A DNA stretch of 64,000 nt from Geothermovivens sp964644845 (lineage in GTDB: Bacteria; Zhuqueibacterota; Zhuqueibacteria; Oleimicrobiales; Geothermoviventaceae). Made by a program: the position numbers and the translations under genes. Location of the stretch: assembly GCA_964644845.1 (NCBI GenBank), contig CAZXXS010000097.1, forward strand, positions 195,123 through 259,122. The letters run 5' to 3'. The notes below the pieces were generated by a model that made no database searches, was not told the origin of the DNA, and saw only the letters and a list, made by a program, of their open reading frames with translations. Shown here one piece after another: positions 1 to 10,361 of the stretch (positions are counted from its first letter, which is position 1; each line of letters starts with the position of its first letter).

Positions 1-192
1 ATTTGAGGTGAACCGTTTGGGGGCTAAGGCGTAAGCCATCGTGGCAGTACGTTTGGAGAACGCTACTCGACTAACGGCATGCGAAAATCTACATAAGCCG
101 CCGAATATTTGCGATAACGGCCGAAACAATCAACAATCAGTTAGGTCTGCGAACTCAGGCATGTGACTTGTCCGTTGCGTTGTTGGGTCGGA

Positions 193-220
193 TTGATCTT
201 GTCTGCTCGGATGTTAAATT
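193..220 (+). promoter_or_regulatory. Putative sigma-70-type promoter of groES-groEL
   Basis: TTGATC at 193-198 and TAAATT at 215-220 are separated by 16 bases. A start site near 227 would place the CIRCE operator just downstream, the usual arrangement for HrcA control. The -10 box matches consensus at only four of six positions. Confidence 0.5.
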
Positions 221-229
221 AAGGGCGTG

Positions 230-256
230 TTAGCACTCGACGCAGGCGAGTGCTAA
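230..256 (+). promoter_or_regulatory. CIRCE operator (HrcA binding site)
   Basis: TTAGCACTC at 230-238, a 9-base spacer, then GAGTGCTAA at 248-256. This is a perfect inverted repeat identical to the CIRCE consensus bound by the heat-shock repressor HrcA. It lies 59 bases before the groES start, so the operon is expected to be repressed by HrcA and induced on heat stress. No hrcA gene lies in the window. Confidence 0.97.
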
Positions 257-314
257 CAAAGCCGCCTGTTCTTTGACTTCCGAGCAGAATCCAATTGAGA
301 GAGGAGGGATGGCC

Positions 315-599
315 ATGAACATCAAGCCTCTGGCGGACCGCGTTGTGGTTAGACCTCTGGAGCCCGAAGAAAAGAAACAGGGCGGAATCATCATCCCCGA
401 CACTGCGAAAGAAAAACCGCAGCAGGGCGAAGTGGTTGCCGTTGGACCTGGGAAGGTGGACAACAACGGCAAGCGCATCCCGCTGGAAGTGAAAGTCGGG
501 GACAAGGTTCTGTTCGGCAAGTACGCGGGCACGGAGGTTGAGCTGGATGGTCAGGAGTACCTGATCATGCGTGAGGCCGACATTCTGGCTGTTGTGTGA
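315..599 (+). CDS. groES: Co-chaperonin GroES (Hsp10)
   Basis: GroES forms the heptameric lid that closes the GroEL folding chamber in the cytoplasm. The 94-residue product begins MNIKPLADRVVVRP and contains the mobile-loop region (EEKKQGGIIIPDTAKEKPQ, about residues 17-35) and the C-terminal GTEVELDGQEYLIM strand typical of the family. Length is normal. GAGGAGG at 301-307 sits 7 bases before the ATG at 315; the ATG at 309 is too close to that site, so 315 is preferred. groEL follows after 54 bases. CIRCE lies upstream, so HrcA regulation is expected. Confidence 0.97.
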   Translation: MNIKPLADRVVVRPLEPEEKKQGGIIIPDTAKEKPQQGEVVAVGPGKVDNNGKRIPLEVKVGDKVLFGKYAGTEVELDGQEYLIMREADILAVV

Positions 600-653
600 G
601 TGTGTGGGGCAAAGGTGGAGTAAAGAACAAAAACACAAGGAGGGTGTTGCGAT

Positions 654-2267
654 ATGGCGAAGCTTCTCCAGTTTGAGGCTGAAGCGCGTGCGTCGTTGAA
701 GAAGGGCGTCGACACGCTTGCAGAGGCTGTGAAGGTTACGCTGGGCCCGAAGGGCCGCAACGTGGTGCTGGACAAGAAGTTCGGTGCGCCCACGGTGACC
801 AAAGACGGTGTGACGGTCGCCAAGGAAATTGAGCTTGAAGAGCCGTTTGAGAACCTCGGCGCGCAGATGGTCAAGGAAGTGGCTTCCAAGACCAGCGACG
901 TGGCAGGCGACGGTACCACGACTGCGACGGTTCTCGCGCAGGCCATTTTCCGTGAAGGTTTGAAGAACGTGACGGCTGGTGCCAACCCGATGCACATCAA
1001 GCGCGGCATCGAGCAGGCCGTGAGGGCTGCGGTTGAGGAATTGAAAAAGCTGGCCAAACCGCTTCCCGGCAAGCAAGAGATTGCCCAGGTTGGCGCAATT
1101 TCGGCGAACAACGACAAGGCTATCGGTGAGTTGATCGCCGACGCCATGGAAAAAGTCGGGAAAGACGGTGTGATCACCGTTGAGGAGGCTAAGGGCACCG
1201 AGACCACGATGGAAGTGGTTGAGGGAATGCAGTTCGACCGCGGCTACCTTTCGCCTTACTTCATCACCAATCCGGACACGATGGAAGCCGTTCTCGAAGA
1301 GCCGCTGATCCTGATTCACGACAAGAAGATCAGCGCCATGAAGGACCTGCTACCCATCCTCGAAAAGGTGGCCCAGATGGGGCGCTCGCTGTTGGTGATC
1401 GCCGAGGATGTTGAGGGTGAAGCTCTGGCAACGCTGGTGGTGAACAAGCTTCGTGGTACGCTGAAGGTGGCAGCGGTCAAGGCGCCTGGTTTTGGCGATC
1501 GTCGCAAAGCCATGCTCGAAGACATCGCCATTTTGACCGGCGGTCGCGTGATCTCCGAAGAAGCGGGCTTCAAACTCGAGAATGCCACGCTGTCGGACCT
1601 GGGTACCGCCAAGCGTGTGGTGATTGACAAGGATAACACCACGATTGTGGAAGGCGGCGGTAAGACCGAAGACATCCAGGCTCGCATTGCTCAAATCAAG
1701 AAGCAGATTGAGACCACGACCAGCGATTACGACCGTGAGAAGCTGCAGGAGCGTCTGGCGAAGTTGGCCGGTGGTGTGGCTGTGATCCGCGTGGGCGCGG
1801 CCACTGAGGTCGAGATGAAAGAGAAGAAAGCTCGGGTTGAGGATGCTCTGCACGCTACCCGTGCGGCGGTTGAAGAAGGCATCGTGCCGGGCGGCGGTGT
1901 GAGTTTTATCCGGGTAATCCCGGCGCTGGACAACCTGAAGCTGGAAGGCGACATGGCCATCGGCGTGAACATCGTGCGTCGCGCGCTGGAAGAGCCGCTG
2001 CGCCAGATCGCCGAGAACGCCGGCTGGGAAGGCTCCGTGGTTGTGCAGCGCGTGAAGGAAGGCAAAGATGCCTTTGGCTTCAACGCTGAGAATGAGCAAT
2101 TCGAGGATCTGTACAAGGCTGGCGTGATTGATCCGGCCAAGGTCGTGCGCGTGGCACTCGAAAATGCGTCGAGCGTGGCGAGTCTGCTGCTCATGACCGA
2201 AGCCGCTGTGGTTGAGAAACCGGAAGAGGAAAAGACGCCCCCAATGCCGGCCGGCGGCATGTACTAA
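654..2267 (+). CDS. groEL: Chaperonin GroEL (Hsp60)
   Basis: ATP-driven 14-mer folding chamber that works with GroES. The 537-residue product has the family's equatorial ATP-binding elements: VTLGPKGRN near residues 28-36 and DGTTTATVL with the catalytic Asp at about 86. The VEGMQFDRGYLSPYF segment is in the apical/intermediate region. AAGGAGGG at 637-644 is well placed for the ATG at 654. It is co-transcribed with groES and followed by a strong terminator. The C-terminal tail ends PMPAGGMY, so the repeated GGM tail of many GroELs is cut to one unit. Otherwise it is a standard housekeeping copy. Confidence 0.98.
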   Translation: MAKLLQFEAEARASLKKGVDTLAEAVKVTLGPKGRNVVLDKKFGAPTVTKDGVTVAKEIELEEPFENLGAQMVKEVASKTSDVAGDGTTTATVLAQAIFREGLKNVTAGANPMHIKRGIEQAVRAAVEELKKLAKPLPGKQEIAQVGAISANNDKAIGELIADAMEKVGKDGVITVEEAKGTETTMEVVEGMQFDRGYLSPYFITNPDTMEAVLEEPLILIHDKKISAMKDLLPILEKVAQMGRSLLVIAEDVEGEALATLVVNKLRGTLKVAAVKAPGFGDRRKAMLEDIAILTGGRVISEEAGFKLENATLSDLGTAKRVVIDKDNTTIVEGGGKTEDIQARIAQIKKQIETTTSDYDREKLQERLAKLAGGVAVIRVGAATEVEMKEKKARVEDALHATRAAVEEGIVPGGGVSFIRVIPALDNLKLEGDMAIGVNIVRRALEEPLRQIAENAGWEGSVVVQRVKEGKDAFGFNAENEQFEDLYKAGVIDPAKVVRVALENASSVASLLLMTEAAVVEKPEEEKTPPMPAGGMY

Positions 2268-2294
2268 GAAGCCGCAACACCCTGCAGTAGAAAG

Positions 2295-2333
2295 AAGCCC
2301 CGGAGCGCTGAGCGCTTCGGGGCTTTATTTTTA
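2295..2333 (+). terminator. Rho-independent terminator of groES-groEL
   Basis: A 15-base arm at 2295-2309 pairs with 2311-2325 (one G-T wobble; the innermost bases form the loop), followed by a T-rich stretch to 2332. It starts 27 bases after groEL. The convergent gcvPA gene ends at 2411, so the stem may also stop minus-strand transcription, although the T tract on that side is weak. Confidence 0.9.
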
Positions 2334-2410
2334 CAGCGCAGTGGGGTCTTTACGGGAGCCGTTACGACGGGGCGGTGACGACGAAATCCGCTTGGTGCAC
2401 CTTGCAGATC

Positions 2411-3751
2411 TCAGGGCAACCTCTTCAAGACTTCCACAAAACGGTCCATTTCTTCGCGCGTTCGCTTCTCGGTAACTGCTACCAGCAAATCGTGGGTGCG
2501 TTCCGGGTAGAACTGCGAAAGCGGCACCCCCGCGAAAATCTTGTCGTTCAGGAGCTTTTGAACCAGCTTTTCGGCGGGGATGGGTGTGCGCACAACGAAT
2601 TCTTTGAAGAAAGGTCGATTGTGTGCGAGTTGGAAGCCCGGCAGTTCTGCAATCCGCTGAGCAAGGTAGTGGCTCTTTTGCAGAGACATTTCGGCCACGC
2701 GGCGGAAACCTTGCTTCCCCAGCAGGGCCAGGTGCACCGTGGCTGCCAGCGCCAGCAGACCCTGGTTCGTGCAAATGTTGGAAGTGGCTTTTTCTCGCCG
2801 AATGTGTTGCTCCCGGGTCTGCAGGGTCATGACAAAGCCACGTCTTCCCTGCGTGTCCACGGTCATTCCGATCAAGCGACCGGGCATGCGACGCACCAGG
2901 TTCTGTTTCACGGCGAACAGTCCCAGATACGGTCCGCCAAAACTGAGGGGAATGCCAAGGGGTTGTCCCTCACCCGTAGCGATGTCGGTGCCGTACGCCC
3001 CCGGAGGTTTGAGAACACCGAGAGAGATCGGATCGTTTGACGTGACGAGCAGAGCGCCAGCTTCATGTGCCGCTTGGGAAATCGCGTCTACGTCTTCAAG
3101 CACGCCGTAGAAATTCGGGTGCTGAATCAGGACACACGCTGTGTCGTGCACAACCTCTGCTGTTAGCGCAGAGACATCGGTCGTGCCGTCCACCTCAGGA
3201 ACCTCAACTACCTCGATGTTCTGGCCGCGCGTGTAGGTGCGCAGGACCTCGCGGTAAAGCGGGTGCAGTGTTGAGGCCACTACAACACGAGGCCTGCGCG
3301 TCTGGGCCACAGCCATCAGGGCTGCTTCTGCAAGAGCCGAAGCGCCGTCGTACATCGAGGCGTTGGCGACGTCCATTGCTGTGAGTTCACAAACCAGGGT
3401 CTGGTATTCGTAAATGGCCTGCAGGGTACCCTGGCTGACTTCAGCTTGGTACGGTGTGTAGGCCGTGTAGAACTCGGACCGCAGCAGGATGTGGTCAACC
3501 GCGGCGGGGACGAAGTGATCGTAGGCTCCCGCTCCGAGAAAGCACGTGTATTCCTCGGTTGTCGTGTTTCGCTCGGAGAGATCGCGAAGCAAACGCGTCG
3601 CTTCGTACTCGGATAGAGCCTTGGGGAGATTCAGAAGCCCTTTCAACTTGAACTGGTCGGGGATGTGCGAGATGAGCTCATCGAAACTGGAAACGCCAAT
3701 CGCAGCAAGCATGCGCTGCCGATCGGCGTCCGTCATCGGGATGTAATGCAT
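2411..3751 (-). CDS. gcvPA: Glycine dehydrogenase (decarboxylating) subunit 1
   Basis: N-terminal half of the split P-protein. With GcvPB it decarboxylates glycine using PLP and passes the aminomethyl group to lipoylated GcvH. The 446-residue product starts MHYIPMTDADRQRMLAAIG, typical of GcvPA. It contains the TPYQAEVSQGTLQAIYEYQT and GGPYLGLFA segments and normal family length. The PLP lysine belongs to subunit 2, which is not in this window, nor is gcvT. A GAGG motif lies 6 bases before the ATG, and the gene follows gcvH after 27 bases. It is the last gene of the efp-acc-gcv operon. Confidence 0.95.
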   Translation of the reverse strand: MHYIPMTDADRQRMLAAIGVSSFDELISHIPDQFKLKGLLNLPKALSEYEATRLLRDLSERNTTTEEYTCFLGAGAYDHFVPAAVDHILLRSEFYTAYTPYQAEVSQGTLQAIYEYQTLVCELTAMDVANASMYDGASALAEAALMAVAQTRRPRVVVASTLHPLYREVLRTYTRGQNIEVVEVPEVDGTTDVSALTAEVVHDTACVLIQHPNFYGVLEDVDAISQAAHEAGALLVTSNDPISLGVLKPPGAYGTDIATGEGQPLGIPLSFGGPYLGLFAVKQNLVRRMPGRLIGMTVDTQGRRGFVMTLQTREQHIRREKATSNICTNQGLLALAATVHLALLGKQGFRRVAEMSLQKSHYLAQRIAELPGFQLAHNRPFFKEFVVRTPIPAEKLVQKLLNDKIFAGVPLSQFYPERTHDLLVAVTEKRTREEMDRFVEVLKRLP

Positions 3752-3778
3752 CGAAGGCCTCTTGCTTTGGCTTGTTGC

Positions 3779-4159
3779 CTATTCCCCGATCACCTGTTTG
3801 TAGTCTTCGGCGCTGAGTAGTTTCTCAAGTTCGGAAGGATCGGCCATCTCAACCCGAATCATCCAGCCGTCGCCGTAGGGATCCTTGTTGACCAGATCCG
3901 GAGAATCCGCCAGCGCTTCGTTGATTTCCACCACTTCTCCCGTCAGCGGGGCGTACAGATCCGACACAGCTTTTACGGCTTCGATCGTGCCAAAGGGTTC
4001 CATTTGCTTCGTTTTGTCGCCAACGTTTGGCAATTCGATGTAAACGATGTCGCCCAGCTCACTTTGAGCGTAATCGGTGATGCCAATTGTGGCCACATTG
4101 CCGTCCACGCGCACCCACTCGTGTTCCTCGGTGTACAAAAGATCGTCCGGAATGTTCAT
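3779..4159 (-). CDS. gcvH: Glycine cleavage system H protein (lipoylated)
   Basis: Lipoyl carrier that shuttles the methylamine of glycine between P, T and L proteins. The 126-residue product has TEEHEWVRVDG near the N-terminus, and the lipoyl-lysine K63 in the motif IEAVKAVSD, followed by YAPLTGEV. It ends with the NKDPYGDGWMIRV element. The ATG at 4159 is preferred because GGAGGT overlaps the upstream in-frame ATG at 4171. It is co-directional with accC (117 bases upstream) and gcvPA (27 bases downstream). This is the canonical H protein against which the three lysine-lacking GcvH-like proteins at 54.4-58.9 kb should be compared. Confidence 0.97.
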   Translation of the reverse strand: MNIPDDLLYTEEHEWVRVDGNVATIGITDYAQSELGDIVYIELPNVGDKTKQMEPFGTIEAVKAVSDLYAPLTGEVVEINEALADSPDLVNKDPYGDGWMIRVEMADPSELEKLLSAEDYKQVIGE

Positions 4160-4276
4160 GTGAACCTCCATCTGCCCGTTTGGTCCTCTGATTTTCCCCA
4201 GCGATTGTGCGGGTTACCTTTGTCGCGAGAAGATTGCCGTAGCTTCCCCCTGCAATGCGTGCGAACCAGGTCTTGA

Positions 4277-5644
<1,368 letters not shown>

Positions 5645-5784
5645 AGCCTTCCCTTCGAGCTTGAGTTGCTGTCGTCCTGTAGCGACTCCGCATCAGTTGG
5701 GCCTGCCGCGAGGTAAGCGACACCTTGGGGCCCAACTGACACGACAAAGGCGCCTCAGACAACCTCGGCGCCTCGTACGGAATC

Positions 5785-6297
5785 TCAGTTCACCGGCTCC
5801 AGTCTGAAGAGTACCTGGTTGTACTCCACAGGCTGGGCGTTCTCGACGCAAATCTCGACGATCTTACCGGAAACCTCGGCCTCGATCTCGTTCATCAACT
5901 TCATGGCTTCGATGATGCAAAGCACCTGTCCAGGCGAGACCACATCGCCGACTTTCACGTAAGGCTCGGCTCCTGGAGCGGGGGCCCGGTAAAACGTACC
6001 TACCATTGGTGAACGAACTTCGATGAGTTCCTTCGCTTCCCCGGGTTCAGACTCGCTCTGAGCAGGCTGCGCTTGTACAGGTTGGGATGCTGCAGCAGGT
6101 GTCGGCTGGGCAGGGGCCGGTGCTGGCGCAACGGGTGCCGCTGGCAGAACGACATTTTCTGCGCCGTTCACGGAACCGTTGCCAGGAGTGGCGTATTTGC
6201 GAATGCGAACTTTTCTGCCCCACCGGGAGACCTCAAGCTCAGCGATGTTGCTTTCCTCGACGATCTTGACAAGTCGCCGAATTTCTTCCTCTCTCAT
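5785..6297 (-). CDS. accB: Acetyl-CoA carboxylase biotin carboxyl carrier protein
   Basis: Carries biotin between AccC and the carboxyltransferase. The 170-residue product has the N-terminal helix MREEEIRRLVKIVEESNI, an Ala/Pro-rich linker (about residues 48-85) and the C-terminal biotinyl domain. The biotinylation site is EAMKLMNEIEAEVSG with K133. GGGAGGT lies just before the ATG at 6297, so that start is preferred over an in-frame TTG 12 bases upstream. It sits between efp (33 bases) and accC, the common efp-accB-accC order. Confidence 0.97.
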   Translation of the reverse strand: MREEEIRRLVKIVEESNIAELEVSRWGRKVRIRKYATPGNGSVNGAENVVLPAAPVAPAPAPAQPTPAAASQPVQAQPAQSESEPGEAKELIEVRSPMVGTFYRAPAPGAEPYVKVGDVVSPGQVLCIIEAMKLMNEIEAEVSGKIVEICVENAQPVEYNQVLFRLEPVN

Positions 6298-6330
6298 TTC
6301 ACCTCCCAACGGTACGCCCCATGGCCGAAA

Positions 6331-6891
6331 TCAGCGGACGCGCTCGATGTACTCTCCCGTTCGCGTGTCCACTTTCAAAACGTCGCCCTCGTTGATGAAA
6401 AGCGGTACCTGGATGACAGCCCCTGTCTCAAGAGTTGCTGGCTTCGACCCCCCGGAGGCTGTGTCGCCACGAACACCAGGCTCTGTTTTGGCCACAGCCA
6501 GTTCGACGAAAAACGGCAGCTCGACGCCAACCGGTGTTTCACCGTGAAAAAGGACTTCTACCTCTTGCCCTTCTTTCAGGAAGAGACGTTTGTCGCCGAG
6601 CATCTCCTCGCTGATCGGTACCTGCTCGTAGGTCTCGGTGTCCATGAAAACGTACTGGCCTTCGCTTTGGTACAGGTACTGCATGGTTTTGCGCTCGATT
6701 CGGACGTCTTCGACCTTTTCGCCGGATCGGAACGTGCGGTCAATCACGCGGCCAGTCTTCAGGTTCTTCAACTTGGTCCGTACGAAAGCCGTTCCCTTGC
6801 CGGGGTTAACGTGCAAAAACTCCACGATTGTCCAGATCTCGCCGTCCAAGAGGATTGTCAGACCATTCCGAAAGTCTGAGGTGGTTGCCAT
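6331..6891 (-). CDS. efp: Translation elongation factor P
   Basis: Binds the ribosome E site and rescues stalling at polyproline. The 186-residue product has the KOW-like N-terminal domain with the conserved loop NPGKGTAFV. K32 lies at the position that is lysylated or otherwise modified in many bacteria. Two OB domains follow, ending DVLKVDTRTGEYIERV. AAGGAGG sits 9 bases before the ATG. It is the first gene of the operon and is preceded by a leader of about 245 bases from the promoter at 7144-7172. No modification enzyme gene is seen nearby. Confidence 0.97.
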   Translation of the reverse strand: MATTSDFRNGLTILLDGEIWTIVEFLHVNPGKGTAFVRTKLKNLKTGRVIDRTFRSGEKVEDVRIERKTMQYLYQSEGQYVFMDTETYEQVPISEEMLGDKRLFLKEGQEVEVLFHGETPVGVELPFFVELAVAKTEPGVRGDTASGGSKPATLETGAVIQVPLFINEGDVLKVDTRTGEYIERVR

Positions 6892-7143
6892 GCAGTAGGG
6901 CCTCCTTGTTGCCGCCGATTCTTCAACTGTCCTCGAAGCGTAGTACCGCTCGCGAAATGACTGGAGAACCGCTTTCCGCGGTTGCTTTTTACCGGTCCGA
7001 ACGCCAGTTGGTCAAGGATGGAGCGCTGCCCTGGTCTTGCAGTTAGTTCCTTGTGGTGCTTGCCCTGGCTCAACTCAGTTACCGGGAAAACCGCACTTGT
7101 GAACGCGTCTCAGGACAGGCGCTAATTTCACAAAAAGCAATCG

Positions 7144-7172
7144 AATATAATCCAAGCTCGGCTAAAAGTCAA
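7144..7172 (-). promoter_or_regulatory. Promoter of the efp-accB-accC-gcvH-gcvPA operon
   Basis: Read on the minus strand: TTGACT (7172-7167), a 17-base spacer, then TATATT (7149-7144). This is a near-consensus sigma-70-type promoter with a start site near 7137, giving a long efp leader. Confidence 0.8.
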
Positions 7173-7397
7173 TGGCTTTGTCGTCGGACAGAGCCGCGAC
7201 GAACTCGGCAGGAACTCCTCGAGGGTGCCCACTGCCTTTGTTCGGAAAGTGCTGTCTACGACGAGGTCGCTGCAGCTTGACCGGCTGGATCTTGCCCGTC
7301 GAGCCTGCCCCGTGGGTAAAGAAAGACTTGTGCTTTAGTTCGCCAGGTGGCGCAGTGTTCTTGCTGAGTCTACCCGGTCCTCTGCTCAACTCTCCTC

Positions 7398-7426
7398 TTG
7401 ACCGAACGCCAGCGGTTTGCTACTTT
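7398..7426 (+). promoter_or_regulatory. Putative promoter of the GH2 mannosidase gene
   Basis: TTGACC at 7398-7403, a 17-base spacer and TACTTT at 7421-7426. The -35 box and spacing fit the other promoters in the window; the -10 box is weak. It would leave a leader of about 240 bases. Confidence 0.4.
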
Positions 7427-7676
7427 ACAACAACGTCACAACTCTTCCTGGAGATTGCGCGGTGAGGCGTGTGTGCTGTGCGCAGTGCACGTTGGATGTG
7501 CCAAACCTTTCAGAGGTGCGAAAAGGAACAGGGGCGAAGCGCAAGAAATCTACCCAATTCCCGGAGGCACTCGTCAGAGGCGTCCGGTAGACTGAGAGGG
7601 CGACGTTTCGACGAACCGTGTTTGCTGGCACGGAGTAGGGACGGGGGAACGGGGCACTGCGTGACGGAGCTACCTT

Positions 7677-10178
7677 GTGCGGAGTGCTCAAGCAAAAGAA
7701 GCAGCGTCACCCAAAATGAGGTGCAGTGAACCCAGTGCGGAGTCCGTTTTGAGAAAACGATTGGATCTTGGTGGTGACTGGCACTTTCGTTGCGTAACGC
7801 CCGGGTGTCCGAACGCCCGTTGGGCCGAGTGGCACCGCGCAACAGTGCCAGGTGTGGTCCACACGGACCTGCTGTCCAACGGACTAATTCCGGAACCCTT
7901 CTACGCGGACAACGAGCGCGTCATCCAGCCTGTGCACGAGCAAGACTGGCAGTACAGGAGGGAGTTCGACTGTTCTGGCGGCGAAGGGCCGGTTACCCTC
8001 GTCTGCGAAGGGTTGGACACCGTGGCGGAGGTACGGCTCAACGGCAATTTGGTTGGACAATCCGAAAGCATGTTCCTTGTCTACCGCTGGGATGTCACCC
8101 GATTCTTGCAGCGGGGGCGCAACACACTGGAAGTTACCTTTCGGTCGCCCTTGCGTGCCGCAGAGGCCTACCGCGAACGCTACGGCCTGCTACGGTCGAT
8201 GCACAAAGAGTACGACGAGCCACGCCTTTACATCCGCAAAGCGCAGTACGCGTTCGGTTGGGATTGGGGTCCTGCGTTTCCCACGGTGGGCATCTGGCGG
8301 CCCATTTACCTTGAGGTGACCAACCGACCCGCATTGACGGACGTGTGGGCGAAAGTCCTGCGCGCCGATGAAAAAGAAGCGCGGCTGGCGGTTAGCGTTG
8401 AACTGAACGGGAACACCAAGGGGCTGCAACTTCAGGTAGCCCTGTGGCGATCGGGGACGAAAGTGGCGGAGACCCGTGTCGCTGCCGAGCCCGACGCGGT
8501 GACCTGTGAATTGAATGTGACAAATCCCGACCTGTGGTGGCCGAACGGCTACGGCGCGCCTGCTCTGTACGATCTGGTTGTCCGGCTCGTCGGCAACGGC
8601 GAGGTGGTCGACGAACGGCGCGTACGTGTCGGTTTACGCACAGTACAGTTGGTTCTGCAACGCGACGGCGCACCTGCCTTTGCCTTCAAAGTGAACGGAC
8701 GCGAGATCTTCGCAAAGGGCGCGGACTGGATCCCGGCCGACAGCTTTCTGCCGCGCGTGGGACGCGCCAAGCTCGAAACGCTTCTTCGCTACGCTCGTGA
8801 TGCCCACATGAACATGCTGCGCGTCTGGGGCGGCGGTATCTACGAGGACGATGCCTTCTACGACCTTTGCGACGAGCTCGGTTTGCTCGTGTGGCAGGAT
8901 TTCGCTTTCGCCTGTGGTGTGTACCCGGAGGACGCGCATTTTCTTGACCTCGTTCGTGCCGAGGTGGAACAGAACGTTCGACGACTGCGCAACCACCCGA
9001 GCGTGGCGCTGTGGTGCGGGAACAACGAATGCGAGTGGATCTGGCGCCGGGAAACACAGGAGCCCGTGGAGCACATGCCCGGTTACAGGATTTTCCACGA
9101 CCTGATTCCCGAATGGCTCTCCCAACTGGACGATTCGCGACCCTACTGGCCGACCTCCCCCTGGGGAGATCCGGACGACCCAGACTCAGAGACAACCGGA
9201 AACCGGCACCAGTGGGACATCTGGAGCCGCTGGGTCGACTACCGTGAGGTGAAGCGCGACCACAGCCTGTTCGTGACCGAGTTCGGTTTCCAGGGACCCG
9301 CCAATCGACAAACCCTGGAAGCCGTGTTGCCCGAGGAAGAGCGCTGGCCCCAGAGCAGGCTTTTCGAGTTTCACAACAAACAGGTCGAAGGCACTGAGCG
9401 TCTGTTCCGTTTCCTGGCTGGGCATTTGAAGGTTGAAACCGATTTTGGCCGCTTCATTCACGCTGCGCAGTTGAATCAGGCCTTAGCTCTGAAGACCTGT
9501 GTGGAGCACTGGCGCTCCGGTTGGCCGCGGACGGCGGGGGTGCTGATCTGGCAACTCAACGACTGCTGGCCTGTCACGAGCTGGGCCCTGATTGACGGCA
9601 ACCTGATTCCGAAGGCTGCCTACTACTGGGCCCGACGGTTCTTCAGCCCGGTTTCGCTCCTGGTTGAGGTGGATGACGGCGTGGTGTTCACACTGCTCAA
9701 CGATACGTTCGAAGCCGCCTCGGGTGAACTGCTCTGGCAACTACGCAGCACTGACGGTCAACAGATCACTTCGGGTAAGCTTCTTGTCGAGGTGCCGGCG
9801 CAAACGGTGCGAACCATCCGGGACGTGCCGATTGACGTGCCAGAGGACACCCCTAAGGAGCGTCTGTACATTCTGGCGGAGTTCCGCGGGTCGGGATTCC
9901 CGGTGACTCGGGCGCGGACGTTTTTCGTCGAATTGAAACACCTGCAGTTGCCTGTGCCGCACGTGAACGTGGCGAGCTTTGCTCTGGAAGGACGCTCTGG
10001 TGCTGTTGAACTGGAAGCGAAGACGCTTGTGCTTGGGTTGCAGCTGGAATTGCCGGGCGCGGTGTTTGCAGACAACTTCTTTGACCTGGAACCTGGGCAA
10101 AGAAGGAGAGTTGATTTTGACTTGGCGGGCGAAGTTAGCCCAAACCGGCGCGATCTGAAGCTGACGTACTTGCGTTAG
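7677..10178 (+). CDS. Beta-mannosidase-like glycoside hydrolase family 2 protein
   Basis: Expected to remove beta-mannosyl residues from mannan or N-glycan-type oligosaccharides. The 833-residue protein has the GH2 order: jelly-roll sugar-binding domain (about 25-210, with RKAQYAFGWDWGPAFPTVGI, a beta-mannosidase hallmark), immunoglobulin-like domain (about 215-330), TIM barrel (about 330-640) and a C-terminal beta domain. The predicted acid/base is E451 in CGNNECEW and the nucleophile is E535 in VTEFGFQG. No signal peptide is seen, so it is probably cytoplasmic. The start is uncertain: GTG at 7677 has GGAG 7 bases before it; ATG at 7716 has no clear site. GH130 and GT4 genes follow on the same strand. 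Confidence 0.88.
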   Translation: MRSAQAKEAASPKMRCSEPSAESVLRKRLDLGGDWHFRCVTPGCPNARWAEWHRATVPGVVHTDLLSNGLIPEPFYADNERVIQPVHEQDWQYRREFDCSGGEGPVTLVCEGLDTVAEVRLNGNLVGQSESMFLVYRWDVTRFLQRGRNTLEVTFRSPLRAAEAYRERYGLLRSMHKEYDEPRLYIRKAQYAFGWDWGPAFPTVGIWRPIYLEVTNRPALTDVWAKVLRADEKEARLAVSVELNGNTKGLQLQVALWRSGTKVAETRVAAEPDAVTCELNVTNPDLWWPNGYGAPALYDLVVRLVGNGEVVDERRVRVGLRTVQLVLQRDGAPAFAFKVNGREIFAKGADWIPADSFLPRVGRAKLETLLRYARDAHMNMLRVWGGGIYEDDAFYDLCDELGLLVWQDFAFACGVYPEDAHFLDLVRAEVEQNVRRLRNHPSVALWCGNNECEWIWRRETQEPVEHMPGYRIFHDLIPEWLSQLDDSRPYWPTSPWGDPDDPDSETTGNRHQWDIWSRWVDYREVKRDHSLFVTEFGFQGPANRQTLEAVLPEEERWPQSRLFEFHNKQVEGTERLFRFLAGHLKVETDFGRFIHAAQLNQALALKTCVEHWRSGWPRTAGVLIWQLNDCWPVTSWALIDGNLIPKAAYYWARRFFSPVSLLVEVDDGVVFTLLNDTFEAASGELLWQLRSTDGQQITSGKLLVEVPAQTVRTIRDVPIDVPEDTPKERLYILAEFRGSGFPVTRARTFFVELKHLQLPVPHVNVASFALEGRSGAVELEAKTLVLGLQLELPGAVFADNFFDLEPGQRRRVDFDLAGEVSPNRRDLKLTYLR

Positions 10179-10205
10179 CACCCCTTGAGAAGCATCTGCA
10201 GAAAA

Positions 10206-10234
10206 CCCGTTTTTGAGTCCTGTGTCAAAACGGG
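10206..10234 (+). terminator. Hairpin after the GH2 gene, terminator-like
   Basis: CCCGTTTT at 10206-10213 pairs with AAAACGGG at 10227-10234 around a 13-base loop, 28 bases after the GH2 stop. No T run follows, so it may be only a stabilising hairpin. Confidence 0.3.
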
Positions 10235-10361
10235 CCCAAGCAGCAGCAATTTCTAAAGATCTGGCCTAAATTCCGAAAATTTAGATGGAAACTGGTGGTG
10301 TGTCGCTGTGGCACTGGTAGTAGAAAACCGGAGGGAAAGGCAACTGAAGCAGGGTGGAGGC

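Larger units (their letters stand above)
6892..7676. other. Divergent intergenic region between efp and the GH2 gene
   Basis: 785 bases with no convincing gene on either strand. It holds the two divergent promoters above. The short open frames here lack Shine-Dalgarno sites and have no protein-like composition. The long leader of efp shows no recognised riboswitch motif. Confidence 0.6.

Noticed and set aside
4160..4276. Possible glycine riboswitch upstream of gcvH
   Set aside because: Only 117 bases lie between accC and gcvH, and no conserved glycine-aptamer core or tandem helices could be recognised.
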